Positions 25,525-35,127 of a stretch of DNA of 64,000 nt are shown one piece after another. The notes below the pieces were generated by a model that made no database searches, had not been told where the DNA came from, and worked only from the letters and a program-made list of their open reading frames with translations. A program made the position numbers and the translations under genes. The stretch comes from JAXMAR01 sp046350295 (GTDB lineage: Bacteria; Planctomycetota; Planctomycetia; Gemmatales; Gemmataceae). Numbering within the stretch: the stretch's first letter is position 1; the number at the start of each line of letters is the position of its first letter. The stretch is taken from positions 41,291 through 105,290 of the forward strand of contig JAXMAR010000026.1 of the NCBI GenBank assembly GCA_046350295.1. Reading direction: 5' to 3'.

Positions 25525-26096
25525 TCAAGACAGGCGCGGCACGGGCAGAGTGGAAACTCGCGCAGCACATCCGCCCGTGATCGGCCCAGGCGTCGAAACC
25601 CTACGCGCCACGCCGAGCCGAGGGCGCATTCCTTCTCGACGAGGTAGTAACGGTTGTAGCCGTCGCGCACCTCGTTGATCGCCTCCAGATCGACGCGCCA
25701 CGTCTCGTCGTCCCAGCGGCGATTGAACCGCTCCAGGCTCGCGCACAACTCCTGCAAGGCGCGGCGAAGCACGCGCGGCGTCGAGTCAGCCCCGAGCGGA
25801 ATCCGCAGCTCCGGCCGCAGTTCCGCTTCCAGGGTCCTCAGGTACTCGAGTTCTGCGGCGTCCTGTAGGAATGGCCGCACGGCTTCCCACGCGCCGGCCA
25901 GCGCCGCGAGTGTCGCCAGGCGTAGCTTCACCATCTCCAGCAGCGCGTCGCGGCGACGCCGGCATTCCGCGAGCAGGACGCGCCATGTCCCCTCGACGTC
26001 CCGCGCACGTCGCACAAAGGCGGGCGCGTCGTAACGTCCGAGAAAGAACTGAAAGAGCTGCCGGCCGTCATCGGCGGGGATTGGGACTTCTTCCAT
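25525..26096 (-). CDS. Conserved planctomycete hypothetical protein, frameshift near the 3' end
   Basis: The product begins MEEVPIPADDGRQLFQFFLG and is almost wholly helical, with RRARDVEGTWRVLLAECRRR, LATLAALAGAWEAVRPFLQD and the stretch NEVRDGYNRYYLVEKECAL. The open frame then runs on out of register; one base change restores the tail ...LPVPRLS and the stop at 25525, matching how I remember this family ending. No signal peptide or catalytic motif is apparent. It precedes the HEAT/jelly-roll and PQQ genes on the same strand and could head that operon. Confidence 0.6.
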
Positions 26097-26416
26097 GGCT
26101 CTGGCGTGCGGCTTTCCGGTCGTCGAGGACTCCCGCGCAGCGCCCCCGCTGCGAAACGGTGACATTGTATCACGGAGACAGGACCGTGTTTTCGCCTGAT
26201 CGTCCACGCCGGCGGCACGCGACGTCGGCGCTAACGAAACTTAGCGCCTTCTGTTAACGCCGTTAGCGATGGGGCCGTCGCCGCCCGTCCGGAATGGTTC
26301 CTGTGCTCGAAGAATGCCGGTTTTTCTGCGGAAAATGATCCCCATGAGGCCGCGGCATGGCACTTGCTATTTACGCCGACGGACAGGTTGAGACAAACAA
26401 ACCGCAAAGGTCTCCC
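26097..26416. other. Intergenic region between divergent genes
   Basis: About 320 bases. A perfect small hairpin GCGCTAA-CGAAAC-TTAGCGC sits at 26228-26247, followed by another TTAACGCCGTTAGCG partial repeat. An in-frame ATG at 26357 could extend the next gene by 20 residues but would place the signal peptide internally. No clear promoter was seen. Confidence 0.4.
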
Positions 26417-28071
26417 ATGGCTTCTCTCAAACGAACTCTCGTGAGCTGGCTCGGCGTTCCCTGCGGACTCGCCCTCCTGGTTTTCGCCACCACCTCCGGC
26501 TTTGGCCAGGACAAGGACAAGGCCAAGGAGGACGACGGCAAAGCCAAGCTGAAAGAAGACAGACTCGAGGAGCCACGCTCCAAGTATCCGACCCTCGTCC
26601 GGGCCGGCTATACCCGACCCGGCTCGCCCGCCGATCGCATCGGCAAGACCGGCAAGCCCATTCCCGCGTTCCTCGACCCGGACCGCGACCCCAACGAGCC
26701 GATCATCGGCGGCACCGTCTATTTTGCCGTCTTCAAACTCCCCGGCGAGGGAGGCGCCTGGGAAGAGGATATCGCCGCTCTGACGGCCAAGTTCGTCGCC
26801 GGCCGCAGTTTCGACGATAGCTACTCGCCGGTCTTCGATCGCAATGCCAAGTATCTCTACCTCTACCAGATCGTCAACGATCGCGGTCTCGATCCGCCCG
26901 CCAAGGGCGTCGTCTGGGCGTTCGACAAGGACGTGGACGCCGCGGATATCTCGGACTTCGCCGTCCGCATCGTCGTCGATCCGCGCTACATCACGAGCTG
27001 GGGCTACTTCAAGGACAGTAGCTTTGCCGCCTCGGTCCCGGTCCGCAATCGCGCCGGCGACATCGTTCCCGCCGCGGAAGGGGCCGCGAAGATGACGCCG
27101 CTGGCCTTCTCGAGCGATCCCTCGATCCTCGGCGAAATTCCGGAGAAGCGCTATACCGATGGCTCCCCGGCTTTCAGGCTCGGCAATCTGCTCCGCGGCT
27201 TCAGCGTCACCAAGAGCGATCTCAATCTCGAAGGCACGCCCACCTTCGACGCCATTCAGAAGAAGAAAAAGGGCAAGGGCGCCGCTCTCTTCAATTTCGA
27301 GGAAGGCCAGCTCGAGATGGCCCAGCGCGGCGGCCTGAATCCCGACTTCGTTCAGCTCGTCCTCGACGACCGCGCGGACCGCACGCGGGAGGTCCCGACC
27401 CTCGACGGCCGCTATCTCGGCCGGGTCATCTTCCGGGCCGATTTCAAGAAGGGGAACGCCGTGAAGATCGGCCAGGAGAGTGTGCTCGTCGGCTTCACCT
27501 CCGACCTGCCCCCCAAGGACGAGCCGGTCCGCGTCGAAGGCTTCATGCGTGGGGTCAAGGGCGCCGCCCTTGACCCGGCCGCCGCGGCCGGCAACGCCAT
27601 CGCCATCGGCACGGCTACGCCGCGGCGACGCCGCCCGCGTTCACCGGCGGCCTGCTCGGCGAACCCGGCGGCTCGCCGAGGCGGTGGCGGCGGCTTCGGC
27701 GGCGGCTTTGTTCTTCGGCGGCTTCGGCGCCGCCCACGCTCCGGCTTTCGGCGGCGGGACCGGCGGCGGAACTGCAGGCGGCAATGGCAACAACGAACAG
27801 GCCCAGACCCAGGACCAGAGCCAGAAGCAGGGCCAGATCATCAACTTCAACGCCACGCAGACCAACACCAGTCTCAGTCGCAATCGCAGTCCCAGCAGCA
27901 GCACAACAGCAACAGCAGCAAATACCGTTGCCATGACCAGACCACCAGAACAATCATGGCCATCATAACCATCACGGCCATGTCGTCCCGGCGCCTCCGG
28001 CCCTGCTGCTCGGGCTGCTCGGTTTCCCCGCCATCTTCTATTTCCGCCGCAAGAAGGTGGCCCTTGCTTGA
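26417..28071 (+). CDS. Secreted protein with PEP-CTERM-like sorting tail, frameshifted near its 3' end
   Basis: Signal peptide MASLKRTLVSWLGVPCGLAL then VFATTSGFGQD. About 400 clean residues follow with no family I can name; YPTLVRAGYTRPGSP, GGTVYFAVFKLPGEGG and DGRYLGRVIFRADF suggest a beta-rich wall protein. After about 27610 the frame slips several times through a Gly/Asn/Gln-rich stretch. In the last frame it ends HGHVVPAPPALLLGLLGFPA plus IFYFRRKK, stopping at 28069. VPAPPA + hydrophobic helix + basic cluster is a PEP-CTERM-type signal recognised by exosortase. Uncorrected, the first frame would fuse with the following gene. Confidence 0.7.
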
Positions 28072-28090
28072 ACCCCAGGCGGGGTTCAAG
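28067..28090 (+). terminator. Hairpin at the stop codon
   Basis: CTTGAACCCC-AGGC-GGGGTTCAAG is a perfect 10-bp stem overlapping the stop of the preceding gene. No T tract follows, so termination is uncertain. Confidence 0.45.
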
Positions 28091-28165
28091 AACGATCAAC
28101 GGGCCAGGGGATCGCTTCGGCCGCCCGCCGGAGCGTTCCCTTCAGCCATTTACGGGAGTCGAACC

Positions 28166-28819
28166 ATGCGTGCGTTTCTCCTCGCCGGCGTCGCCCTGTT
28201 TTCCCTGGCCGGCTCGTCGCAGGGGCAGATCATCATCGGTTACGGCGGCGGCGGCTATCCCTGGGGGTACAACTACCCCTACGGCGCGTTCCGCACCGGC
28301 TACATGTCCTCCTTCCCGCGCGGCCCCTTCGGTGTCGGTTACCCGGCTCCATTTAGCGGCGGACCGGGCTACGGTTACTCCGGGGTCTACGGCGGCGCCT
28401 ATCCCTACGGCGGCGGCTACACATTCGGCGGGGCCTACGGCGGCTACGACGGCGGCTTCACCGGCCCTCTCGTCCTGCCAGGCTTTACCGCTACCGAGCA
28501 ACCGCGGATGCGCGCCTCGCTCTACCCCGCCATCCCGCTGCCCTCGCGCGAGATCATCGCCGCCCGACTCGGTGGCGTCGAAGACAACCGCGCCCATGTC
28601 ACGCTCGACGTGCCGGCGCCGGACGCTCACGTCTGGATCGAGGGCGTTTTGATGACCCAAACGGGATTCCGCCGCCAGTTCGTGACCCCGCCCTTGACGG
28701 GAGACGGGCCATTCACTCTGAACGTCCGCATCGAATGGACCGACGAGTTGGGCACACAGCGCCGCAGCCGTGCCATCCGTGTCACGCCGGGCGAGGAACG
28801 CACGGTAACGGTCTATTGA
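28166..28819 (+). CDS. TIGR03000-domain secreted protein, Gly/Tyr-rich
   Basis: The 217-residue protein has a signal peptide (MRAFLLAGVALFSLAGSSQG). Next comes a 75-residue Gly/Tyr/Pro-rich region with repeated GGY, YPYGG and GYG units. The C-terminal ~75 residues match TIGR03000, a planctomycete-specific beta domain: AHVTLDVPAPDAHVWIEG, then RRQFVTPPL and RVTPGEERTVTV. The low-complexity part resembles flexible surface or wall proteins. GGGAG ribosome-binding site before ATG 28166. Confidence 0.88.
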   Translation: MRAFLLAGVALFSLAGSSQGQIIIGYGGGGYPWGYNYPYGAFRTGYMSSFPRGPFGVGYPAPFSGGPGYGYSGVYGGAYPYGGGYTFGGAYGGYDGGFTGPLVLPGFTATEQPRMRASLYPAIPLPSREIIAARLGGVEDNRAHVTLDVPAPDAHVWIEGVLMTQTGFRRQFVTPPLTGDGPFTLNVRIEWTDELGTQRRSRAIRVTPGEERTVTVY

Positions 28820-28854
28820 AAAGGAAATGAACCTGTACGTCCGGCGAGACTTGT

Positions 28855-28879
28855 AGGTCCGGCGAGCCGAGCCGGACCT
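28855..28879. terminator. Hairpin between convergent genes
   Basis: AGGTCCGGC-GAGCCGA-GCCGGACCT is a 9-bp stem with a 7-base loop between two convergent genes. A near copy of one arm (ACGTCCGGCGAGAC) lies just before it. It could act in both directions or be a dispersed palindromic repeat. Confidence 0.4.
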
Positions 28880-28922
28880 GGCATGAACGCTCGCGAAACC
28901 GGCGCCTTAGCTTACCGTCACC

Positions 28923-30314
28923 TCAGCTACGGTCCCGCCCGGTGAACAACGCCTGTATCACGTCACCCCGGTTGAGCTGCACGGGGCGCAGTTGCCGATC
29001 GCGCACTTCCGTGCTCGGCTCGATGCCAAGAACGCTGTAGATCGTCGCGCCGACATCGTCCGGCGTGTACGGGGTCGTCGACGGATAGGCGCCGACGGCG
29101 TCCGAGCGGCCGATCACCTGTCCGCCGCGCACGCCGGCGCCGGCAAAGACGCCGAAGAAGCAGGAGGCCCAGTGATCGCGACCGGGGACGTCGCGCGGCG
29201 ACGGAGCCGTGATGCGCGGGGTCCGGCCGAATTCGCCCAGCATGACGACCAGCGTCTCATCCAGTTGGCCGGTTTCCGCGAGGTCGTCGAGCAGCGCCGA
29301 GACGCCCTGATCGAGCGGGGGCAACAGGCGGTTCTTGAGCTTCCCGAAGTTGTCGCCGTGCGTGTCCCAGTTCTGCACGATCCCCATGTTCGCCTGCACA
29401 ACCGGGACGCCGGCGCGGACCAGCCGCCGCGCCAGCAGTAGCGATTGCCCGAACGCGTGCCGGCCATAGCGATCGCGCACCGCGGCCGGCTCCTCGTCCA
29501 TGGCGAAGGCGCGGGCGATGCGGCCGGAGGCGAGGACGGAGAAGGCGAGCCGCTGCTGATCGGAGAGGCGCCGCGCGGAGGCCATGTCGGCAAGTCGCGC
29601 ATGCCGATCGACCGCGGCGAGGAGGGCGCGGCGGTCATCCAAGCGCGTGACGGCGATGCCGGGCGCGGGGCGCAGGCTGTCCATGCCGAAGTCGGCCGCG
29701 CCGGGATCGCGGGTGATCTGCCAGGGATCGTGGCGCGGGCCAAGGAAGCCGGCGTGCTGTCCCGGCCACGTCAGCGGGCCCTCCATCAAATAGGTGGGCA
29801 GATTGACGCCGCTGGGCAGACCGTCGTGCCGCGGGCGGAGGTAGTCGAGCGTGGAGGAGTACGACGGCCAATCGTCGCGCGACGCGACCTTGTCGAAGAT
29901 GGCGCCCGGCTGCGGATGACCGGTGAGCAGATGATGCGTCGCCACGAGATGGTTGTTTTCCCGGTGCGACAGGGAGCGGACCACGGCGTATTTATCGGAG
30001 CGCGCCGACAGGCGCGGCAGGTGCTCGCTCACGATCAGCCCAGGCGTGCGCGTCGCGACCGGCCGGAACTCGCCACGGATATTCTCCGGCGCCTCCGGCT
30101 TCGGATCGAACATATCGATATGGCTGGGAGCGCCCGTCAGAAACACCAGGATGACGGACTTGGGCGCGGGGGTCGATCCCCCCTCCGGTGTAGGTTCAGC
30201 GGCCTGAGCGCGCCTTGCGAGCAGCGACGGCAAGCCGAGACCCAGCATTCCGGAAAAGCCAACCTGAAGAAACTCGCGGCGCTGAAGGCCAAGGCGGTGC
30301 GGGTGAGCAGGCAC
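28923..30314 (-). CDS. DUF1501 protein (Tat-exported, sulfatase-like)
   Basis: The 463-residue protein starts at GTG 30314 (GGAG upstream) with a twin-arginine signal, LGLQRREFLQVGFSGMLGLG. DUF1501 features follow: SVILVFLTGAPSHIDMFDPK, SEHLPRLSARSDKYAVVRSL, HHLLTGHP and, late, VVMLGEFGRTPRI. The family belongs to the alkaline phosphatase/sulfatase superfamily fold and is greatly expanded in planctomycetes; reactions are mostly unknown. It usually pairs with a DUF1549/DUF1553 gene, but none is adjacent here. Confidence 0.93.
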   Translation of the reverse strand: MPAHPHRLGLQRREFLQVGFSGMLGLGLPSLLARRAQAAEPTPEGGSTPAPKSVILVFLTGAPSHIDMFDPKPEAPENIRGEFRPVATRTPGLIVSEHLPRLSARSDKYAVVRSLSHRENNHLVATHHLLTGHPQPGAIFDKVASRDDWPSYSSTLDYLRPRHDGLPSGVNLPTYLMEGPLTWPGQHAGFLGPRHDPWQITRDPGAADFGMDSLRPAPGIAVTRLDDRRALLAAVDRHARLADMASARRLSDQQRLAFSVLASGRIARAFAMDEEPAAVRDRYGRHAFGQSLLLARRLVRAGVPVVQANMGIVQNWDTHGDNFGKLKNRLLPPLDQGVSALLDDLAETGQLDETLVVMLGEFGRTPRITAPSPRDVPGRDHWASCFFGVFAGAGVRGGQVIGRSDAVGAYPSTTPYTPDDVGATIYSVLGIEPSTEVRDRQLRPVQLNRGDVIQALFTGRDRS

Positions 30315-30539
30315 AGGGGGCTCCGGGAAGGCGGGAGGGTGGGTAAGAGAAGTGTAGCCGGTTTTCCGTTCCGCGGGGAGGGAGAATCGCCTGAGGCCGC
30401 CGCGGGATGAGCCGTTTCACCCGTTTGGCGCTCTGCCAGCGCCGTTTCAACCGTTTGCCGGCGCCGGCGACAGAACGACCGTTGCACGCGGGGTCCGTTC
30501 CATCTCCATTATCGGATCTCGCCGGCGCCTCTTGCCAGC

Positions 30540-31208
30540 TCAGTTGTCTCGGGCTCTCGAATATGGCGACTGCTCAGCGAGCCGCAACTCCGCAGCGATC
30601 GCGAGGTCGGCGGGCCAGTAGACGCGCTCGCGCGGCGTGACGAGGGCGGCCGCCCCGTCCGCCTCCAGGCGAACGCGTTGCTCGGACACGAACTCCGAGA
30701 GATCGAGAACTTCCAGCAGTTCGCGCGTCGCAAAGGCTTCCAGCATTTCGCCACGCAGGCCGAGTTGAATGGCGCGGCGCTCGAGCTTGGCGCCGGACGG
30801 ATCGTGATCGGGGTCCCACTGGACGCGAACGGAGGAAGCCGCGACGGCCCTGGCCCACTCTTCTTCGGACGCGAATCGCTCTCGGTCCCAGCTTGACGGA
30901 ACCGCGGCCGCCAGCACGGAATCGAAGAACTCGCGCCGGATGCGCAGTCCGAGCGTGACCTCTTGATTCTCCTTGGTACCCCAGCCGGAGCGGTACATCA
31001 TCCAGAGGAAGTTCGGCTTGATCCAGCTCATGCGCGCGAAGCTGAAGTCGCCGCCGAACCTGCCATGCGCGGCCGCATAACGGCCAATGGCGGGACGGTA
31101 CGCCTGGTAGACCAGGATGGTGTCATCATCGAAATGGGCGAGGATGTGGCGGCCTTCCCTGGGCCATAATTCCCTCTGCTCGGTGTACGGTTCCGTGAGG
31201 AAGGGCAT
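30540..31208 (-). CDS. DUF4291 family protein
   Basis: The 222-residue protein matches DUF4291: TILVYQAYRPAIGRYAAAHG near the N-terminus, then FARMSWIKPNFLWMMYRSGW with GTKENQEVTL, VRVQWDPDHDPSGAKLERRA in the middle, and YWPADLAIAAEL at the end. The family occurs in bacteria and fungi and has no established function. GGAGAG precedes the ATG. It appears to be transcribed alone. Confidence 0.9.
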   Translation of the reverse strand: MPFLTEPYTEQRELWPREGRHILAHFDDDTILVYQAYRPAIGRYAAAHGRFGGDFSFARMSWIKPNFLWMMYRSGWGTKENQEVTLGLRIRREFFDSVLAAAVPSSWDRERFASEEEWARAVAASSVRVQWDPDHDPSGAKLERRAIQLGLRGEMLEAFATRELLEVLDLSEFVSEQRVRLEADGAAALVTPRERVYWPADLAIAAELRLAEQSPYSRARDN

Positions 31209-31286
31209 TTCACGCTCTCCAATGCGCCGCGGACTTCGCGGGTCCGCGATGCCGGAATGACACGGCCGCCGCCAAAACGGGTTCGC

Positions 31287-32471
31287 TCACTTGGGCGCCT
31301 CCCACTTGAACGCCTCCGTGTCCTCCTTGTACGGTAGGTGTCCAAACTCCTCCGGCAGCTTCTTGCCGAAAAAAACATGATCCGCGAAGGGGAGCACGTC
31401 TTCATAGAGCAATTTGGGTGGTATCACGTTGGAGATGGGGCGGTAGCGGATGCCGATCTTGTCCTCGGCTTTGAGGAAAGCGAACACCTTCTTGGCCGCC
31501 TGGTGCGTGAGCTGTGCCCCTTCCGGGTTGGTCCACGCGCCGCGCGTTCCTTGCAGGTCCAGAAAGGCGCGCGGGGCCACGAGCGCGACGAGCAGGTGCT
31601 GGTCCACCGGCAGCCGCTCCTCCTTGCCCGCGAACTGCTTGACATCGGCGCGCAACAAGTGAGGACAGGCGGCGACAACGCGGTCCAGGCGCTCGCATTT
31701 CCCGTGGTCGACGCGGAAGGGGGCGGTGCCGCCGCAGCCCGAATACCCCGAAACCGTCAGCGCGATGCGCTCGTCGAAAGCGCCGGCGAGGAGAACGCCC
31801 TTGGCGTCGCGATCCTGGCCGATGACCGCGATCCTGGTCGCATCGATCTCGGCCACGCCCTCCAACACGTCGATGACGCGCGACACGCCCCAGGCCCACC
31901 CCATCAGGACGCCGGTGTCGCTGTCGGAGCCGAAGAGCTTGTAGATTCCCTGCGAACGCTCCTTCTGGTCACGCGCGATCTCGGCGAAGCGGACATCGAT
32001 GACGGCGTAGCCCCGGTCCGTGAATGAGCTGAAACGAGCCCCTGACGGCGGCCCTCCCCCCAGATTGCGTCGAATGACGACCGGGACCTTTCCCTTGGCG
32101 TCCGCTGGAAGCGCGAGCGTGAGATAGAGCGACAGCTTCTTGCCCTTGTGCTCGAAGTCGGCCGTGAGGCTTTGCAGCGCGACCTTGCTCGCCTCATCGA
32201 CGCGCCGCTCTCCCCGGCGAACGCTCATCTTCTCCGGCTTGGGCGGCATGTGGCCGTAGATGTAGTCCTCGAACAGCGCCTTGATCTCCGTCTGGCGGCG
32301 GCGCCAGTCCTCCGGTGTGCGGACTGCGCTACCGTTGGCGAAGCGGAATGGGTTGGGCAGTCCCTTCACGGCGGGCAGTTCGTCGGCGGTCTTGAGCTTG
32401 CCTCCAGGATCTTCAGCAGAGGCGGCGGCCGCGACAGAAAGAAGAACGGCAAGAGGAACGGAATGTTTCAC
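31287..32471 (-). CDS. CE15-like (glucuronoyl esterase) alpha/beta hydrolase with altered active site
   Basis: The 394-residue exported protein (signal SVPLAVLLSVAAAASA) follows the CE15 plan: GHMPPKPEKM, VPVVIRRNLGG, then WAWGVSRVIDVLE before the nucleophile elbow. In CE15 enzymes that elbow reads GCSRNGKGA; here it is GQDRDAKGV, so Ser is Asp. The usual Glu-containing QESG is SGYSG. A candidate His remains in FADHVFFG. As written it should not work as a CE15 esterase; it could be a carbohydrate-binding pseudoenzyme or use other chemistry. GTG start at 32471 with GAGG upstream. Confidence 0.75.
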   Translation of the reverse strand: MKHSVPLAVLLSVAAAASAEDPGGKLKTADELPAVKGLPNPFRFANGSAVRTPEDWRRRQTEIKALFEDYIYGHMPPKPEKMSVRRGERRVDEASKVALQSLTADFEHKGKKLSLYLTLALPADAKGKVPVVIRRNLGGGPPSGARFSSFTDRGYAVIDVRFAEIARDQKERSQGIYKLFGSDSDTGVLMGWAWGVSRVIDVLEGVAEIDATRIAVIGQDRDAKGVLLAGAFDERIALTVSGYSGCGGTAPFRVDHGKCERLDRVVAACPHLLRADVKQFAGKEERLPVDQHLLVALVAPRAFLDLQGTRGAWTNPEGAQLTHQAAKKVFAFLKAEDKIGIRYRPISNVIPPKLLYEDVLPFADHVFFGKKLPEEFGHLPYKEDTEAFKWEAPK

Positions 32472-32537
32472 GGCAGACCTCGGGGGAAGCCCCGCTGATG
32501 CCTGAGAACCATGCCAACACTCAGAAACAACGACGTC

Positions 32538-33398
32538 CTACGGCGTATCGAGAAGCTCCTGCCACGACGCCGCCGTCAGCGTGGCTTCGGCCATGCGGTC
32601 GAGGCGATCCGTGTCCTCAATCACCGCGAGCGCGGCTTCGACGCGCGGGTCAGGCACGCCAAGGCGTTTTCGGCCGAGGCGGAGGAGGAGTCGCAGTTGT
32701 GCCTTCTTCTCCCCTTTCTTTTCCCATTCCTCAAGCAGTTCGTACGCGCTTGATTCATGCATGACTTTCACCCCATCGAATATGGATGCGAGTTCGTTCT
32801 TGTCTACGCGCAGGCCGGTCAGGATGAACGTAGCCGTCATCAAGCGAACGGCTTCCGCGTGGTTGCGTTCCTGAGCCAAGCGCTGATCGACCACGCCGAT
32901 CACTTCTCGTAGGGCCGCGACCAGCGGCTTGCCTTCGGGCAGCTCGCACAAGGGCGCCAGTGGAAGCAGTCCGATACCGCCTTCAAGGAAGCGAGCGGCG
33001 GGCTTCTCCCACAGACGTACCACCTCAAACTCAAATTGTACTCGTCTACCGGCGCTGGCGTAACTGAGGTTCCCCGTCAAATCTCTTGCGTCTGCCTTTC
33101 GGCGGAGCAAGATCGCCACGGAACGCACCGGAACGGCGAAGCGCAAGTGGCATGCGGCGTTGTAAAGGTGCAAGCGAGCGGCCAACATGGCGTCGGGCCC
33201 GGATTGGAAATTGAGATCGATGACTTCTTCGATCGGATCCCCGAAGCCGAAAACGACATCGGTCGCGGCCGACAATGTCGACAGGTCGACGTTGAGGGGC
33301 GTGATGACCTTCGTCCGGGGGAGACCGAAGACGTCGACGAAATCCCCCGGATGTTGCGCGATGACCTGCTTGAGAGTGGCGTCGAATGGATGGGCCAT
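32538..33398 (-). CDS. Rpn-like PD-(D/E)XK nuclease family protein
   Basis: The 286-residue protein begins MAHPFDATLKQVIAQHPGDF and carries EVIDLNFQSGPDAMLAARLH, corresponding to the catalytic strand of Rpn/transposase-31-type nucleases (usual E-x-Q-F/K region, here D-x-N-F-Q). The second half is helical, ending with LLRLGRKRLGVPDPRVEAAL and a C-terminal SWQELLDTP. The family includes recombination-promoting nucleases and is common, often in many copies, in planctomycetes and cyanobacteria. No transposon ends are evident. Possible defence or recombination role. Confidence 0.75.
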   Translation of the reverse strand: MAHPFDATLKQVIAQHPGDFVDVFGLPRTKVITPLNVDLSTLSAATDVVFGFGDPIEEVIDLNFQSGPDAMLAARLHLYNAACHLRFAVPVRSVAILLRRKADARDLTGNLSYASAGRRVQFEFEVVRLWEKPAARFLEGGIGLLPLAPLCELPEGKPLVAALREVIGVVDQRLAQERNHAEAVRLMTATFILTGLRVDKNELASIFDGVKVMHESSAYELLEEWEKKGEKKAQLRLLLRLGRKRLGVPDPRVEAALAVIEDTDRLDRMAEATLTAASWQELLDTP

Positions 33399-33438
33399 TG
33401 CATCTCCAGCGCATGATCTGCATCGGCACAGGCGCCTG

Positions 33439-34707
33439 TTACTGCCCCGCCAGCCGCCCCGCCTTCACCACGCCCCCCTGCGTCACCGCGATGAACCGGC
33501 TCCTGTCCTCCAGCAAGCGAATGTCCTTCACCACGTCGCCGTCGACGACCAGCACGTCCGCCAGCTTGCCCTCTTCGAGCGTGCCGAACTCCTTCTCGCG
33601 ACCCATGATCTCTGCCCCCGTCTTCGTCGCGCACTTCAGCACCTCGAGCGGATTGAGGCCGACGTAGTGGACGAAGAAGCTCAGCTCCTTCGCATAGGTG
33701 CCGTGCGGCGTCCAGGCGAAGCCGTAGTCGCCTCCCATGCCGAGGCGGCCACCGCATTTCAGGATGCGCCTTGCGCTTTCGGCGCCCCCTTCGAGCGTTT
33801 CCTTGTGGCCGTCGATCACCTTTTGCGACATGCCGAACTTGGGGCCGTGTTCGATCGAGGCCCATTCGAACTGGAGGGCGGGGACGACGGGGGTATTGCG
33901 CTCCATCAGCATCTGGAGCGCTTCGTCGTCCATGAAGGAGCCGTGCTCGAGCGTGTCGTAGCCGGCGCGGAGGGCGTTCTTGATGCCGGCGGTGGCGCGG
34001 CAATGGCCGGTGACCTTGAGGCCGTGGTTGTGGGCGGTGGCGACGACGGCGTTCATCTCCTCGAACGTCATACACAGCGTGTGGTGGTCGTTGGTGTCCG
34101 GGGCAGCGGCGTCTCCGGTGGGATAGGTCTTCACCCATTCGACGCCGTCCTTCACCAGCTTGCGGACGGCGGCCCGCGCCTCGTCCGGGCCGTTGATAAG
34201 GAGGACGAGCCCCTCCATGCCGATCTTGCGGTAGTCGGGGTTCCAGTCCATGAGGCCGCCGGCGCCGCAGATTTCGCGGCCGGAGGCGGCGAGGCGCGGG
34301 CCGGGAGTCAGATCGTTCTCGATGGCTTTCTTGAGCCAGACGTCGATGTTGAAGAGGCTGCCGCCCGAGCGGGCCGCGGTGTAGCCGCATTCGAGGGCGA
34401 GCCGGGCGTTGGCGGCGGCGAGGAGGGTGACGTACTCGACGGGGTATTTGATGTCGAGGTCTTCAAGGGCGGCGACGTTGAAGTAGGTCGGATGGAAGTG
34501 GGCCTCGACAAGGCCGGGCAGGATGGAGCCGCCGCGGGCGTCGATGCGGCGCGTCTCGGGCGGCAGCGACGGCGCGTCGTGCAGGCGCCCGGCATAGGCG
34601 ATGCGGCCGTCGTGAATGACGACGACGGCGTCGCGCAGCGGCGGCCTGCCTGTGCCGTCGATGAGTTGCCCGTTGTAGATGGCGGTGAGGCCGCTAGCGG
34701 TTTTCAT
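33439..34707 (-). CDS. Amidohydrolase family metal-dependent hydrolase
   Basis: The 422-residue TIM-barrel protein has the N-terminal metal site in LPGLVEAHFHPT (HxH), TGHCRA and TLEHGSF with two later histidines, and GMGGDYGFAW with the metal-binding Asp. AIYNGQLIDGTGRPPLRDAV and FGTLEEGKLADVLVVDGD are typical flanking beta-sandwich segments. This is the imidazolonepropionase/prolidase-like branch; the substrate (cyclic amide or peptide) is unknown. There is no signal peptide. Its start overlaps the end of the upstream small gene by 14 bases, implying coupled translation; ATG 34707 follows that logic. Confidence 0.88.
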   Translation of the reverse strand: MKTASGLTAIYNGQLIDGTGRPPLRDAVVVIHDGRIAYAGRLHDAPSLPPETRRIDARGGSILPGLVEAHFHPTYFNVAALEDLDIKYPVEYVTLLAAANARLALECGYTAARSGGSLFNIDVWLKKAIENDLTPGPRLAASGREICGAGGLMDWNPDYRKIGMEGLVLLINGPDEARAAVRKLVKDGVEWVKTYPTGDAAAPDTNDHHTLCMTFEEMNAVVATAHNHGLKVTGHCRATAGIKNALRAGYDTLEHGSFMDDEALQMLMERNTPVVPALQFEWASIEHGPKFGMSQKVIDGHKETLEGGAESARRILKCGGRLGMGGDYGFAWTPHGTYAKELSFFVHYVGLNPLEVLKCATKTGAEIMGREKEFGTLEEGKLADVLVVDGDVVKDIRLLEDRSRFIAVTQGGVVKAGRLAGQ

Positions 34708-34960
34708 GTTCAGGTCTCGGCTCCATCTTGCCGGTTTTCTTGGGCGTCGCCTTCGCGAGGTTCTCGAGGTTCTCGACCGTGATGGCCGAACCTTCCGCGA
34801 CCCATTCTTCGGGTCCCTCCGCATAGCGCCACGGCCCGCGCTCGCTGGCTTTCTGTACCTCGTTGAACATCTCCTTCTCGCCCACGGCGTAGATGGTGAT
34901 GTCGGCCTGGCACTTCTTGCCGTCGCCGGTCACGCCGTGCAGGCGCAGGTCGAAGCGCAT
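34694..34960 (-). CDS. Small hypothetical protein, 88 aa
   Basis: The product MRFDLRLHGVTGDGKKCQAD continues ITIYAVGEKEMFNEVQ and WRYAEGPEEWVAEGSAITVE, and has a lysine-rich C-terminus. It is soluble and shows no family I recognise. The stop overlaps the amidohydrolase start by 14 bases, so the two are probably translated together. A longer frame extends upstream (MFLLVPPAKPVKI at 35032), but 34960 starts where conserved-looking sequence begins. Confidence 0.55.
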   Translation of the reverse strand: MRFDLRLHGVTGDGKKCQADITIYAVGEKEMFNEVQKASERGPWRYAEGPEEWVAEGSAITVENLENLAKATPKKTGKMEPRPEHENR

Positions 34961-35066
34961 GGCGGAATCCCCCCATTGTGAAGCGTCCCCGAGTATTTTG
35001 ACCGGTTTCGCGGGAGGCACAAGGAGAAACATGGGTCGCGGCGGGGCGCCGACCGAGTGACGGCAA

Positions 35067-35100
35067 ACACAAAAGGACGAGGCCCTGAGGCCTCGTCCTT
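35067..35100 (-). terminator. Rho-independent terminator of the YTV gene
   Basis: On the minus strand AAGGACGAGGCC-TCAG-GGCCTCGTCCTT, a 12-bp stem, runs into TTTGTGTTTG. It lies about 28 bases after the YTV gene stop. Confidence 0.85.
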
Positions 35101-35127
35101 TCGCGAGTCGACGGCTCTGTTCCTGCA

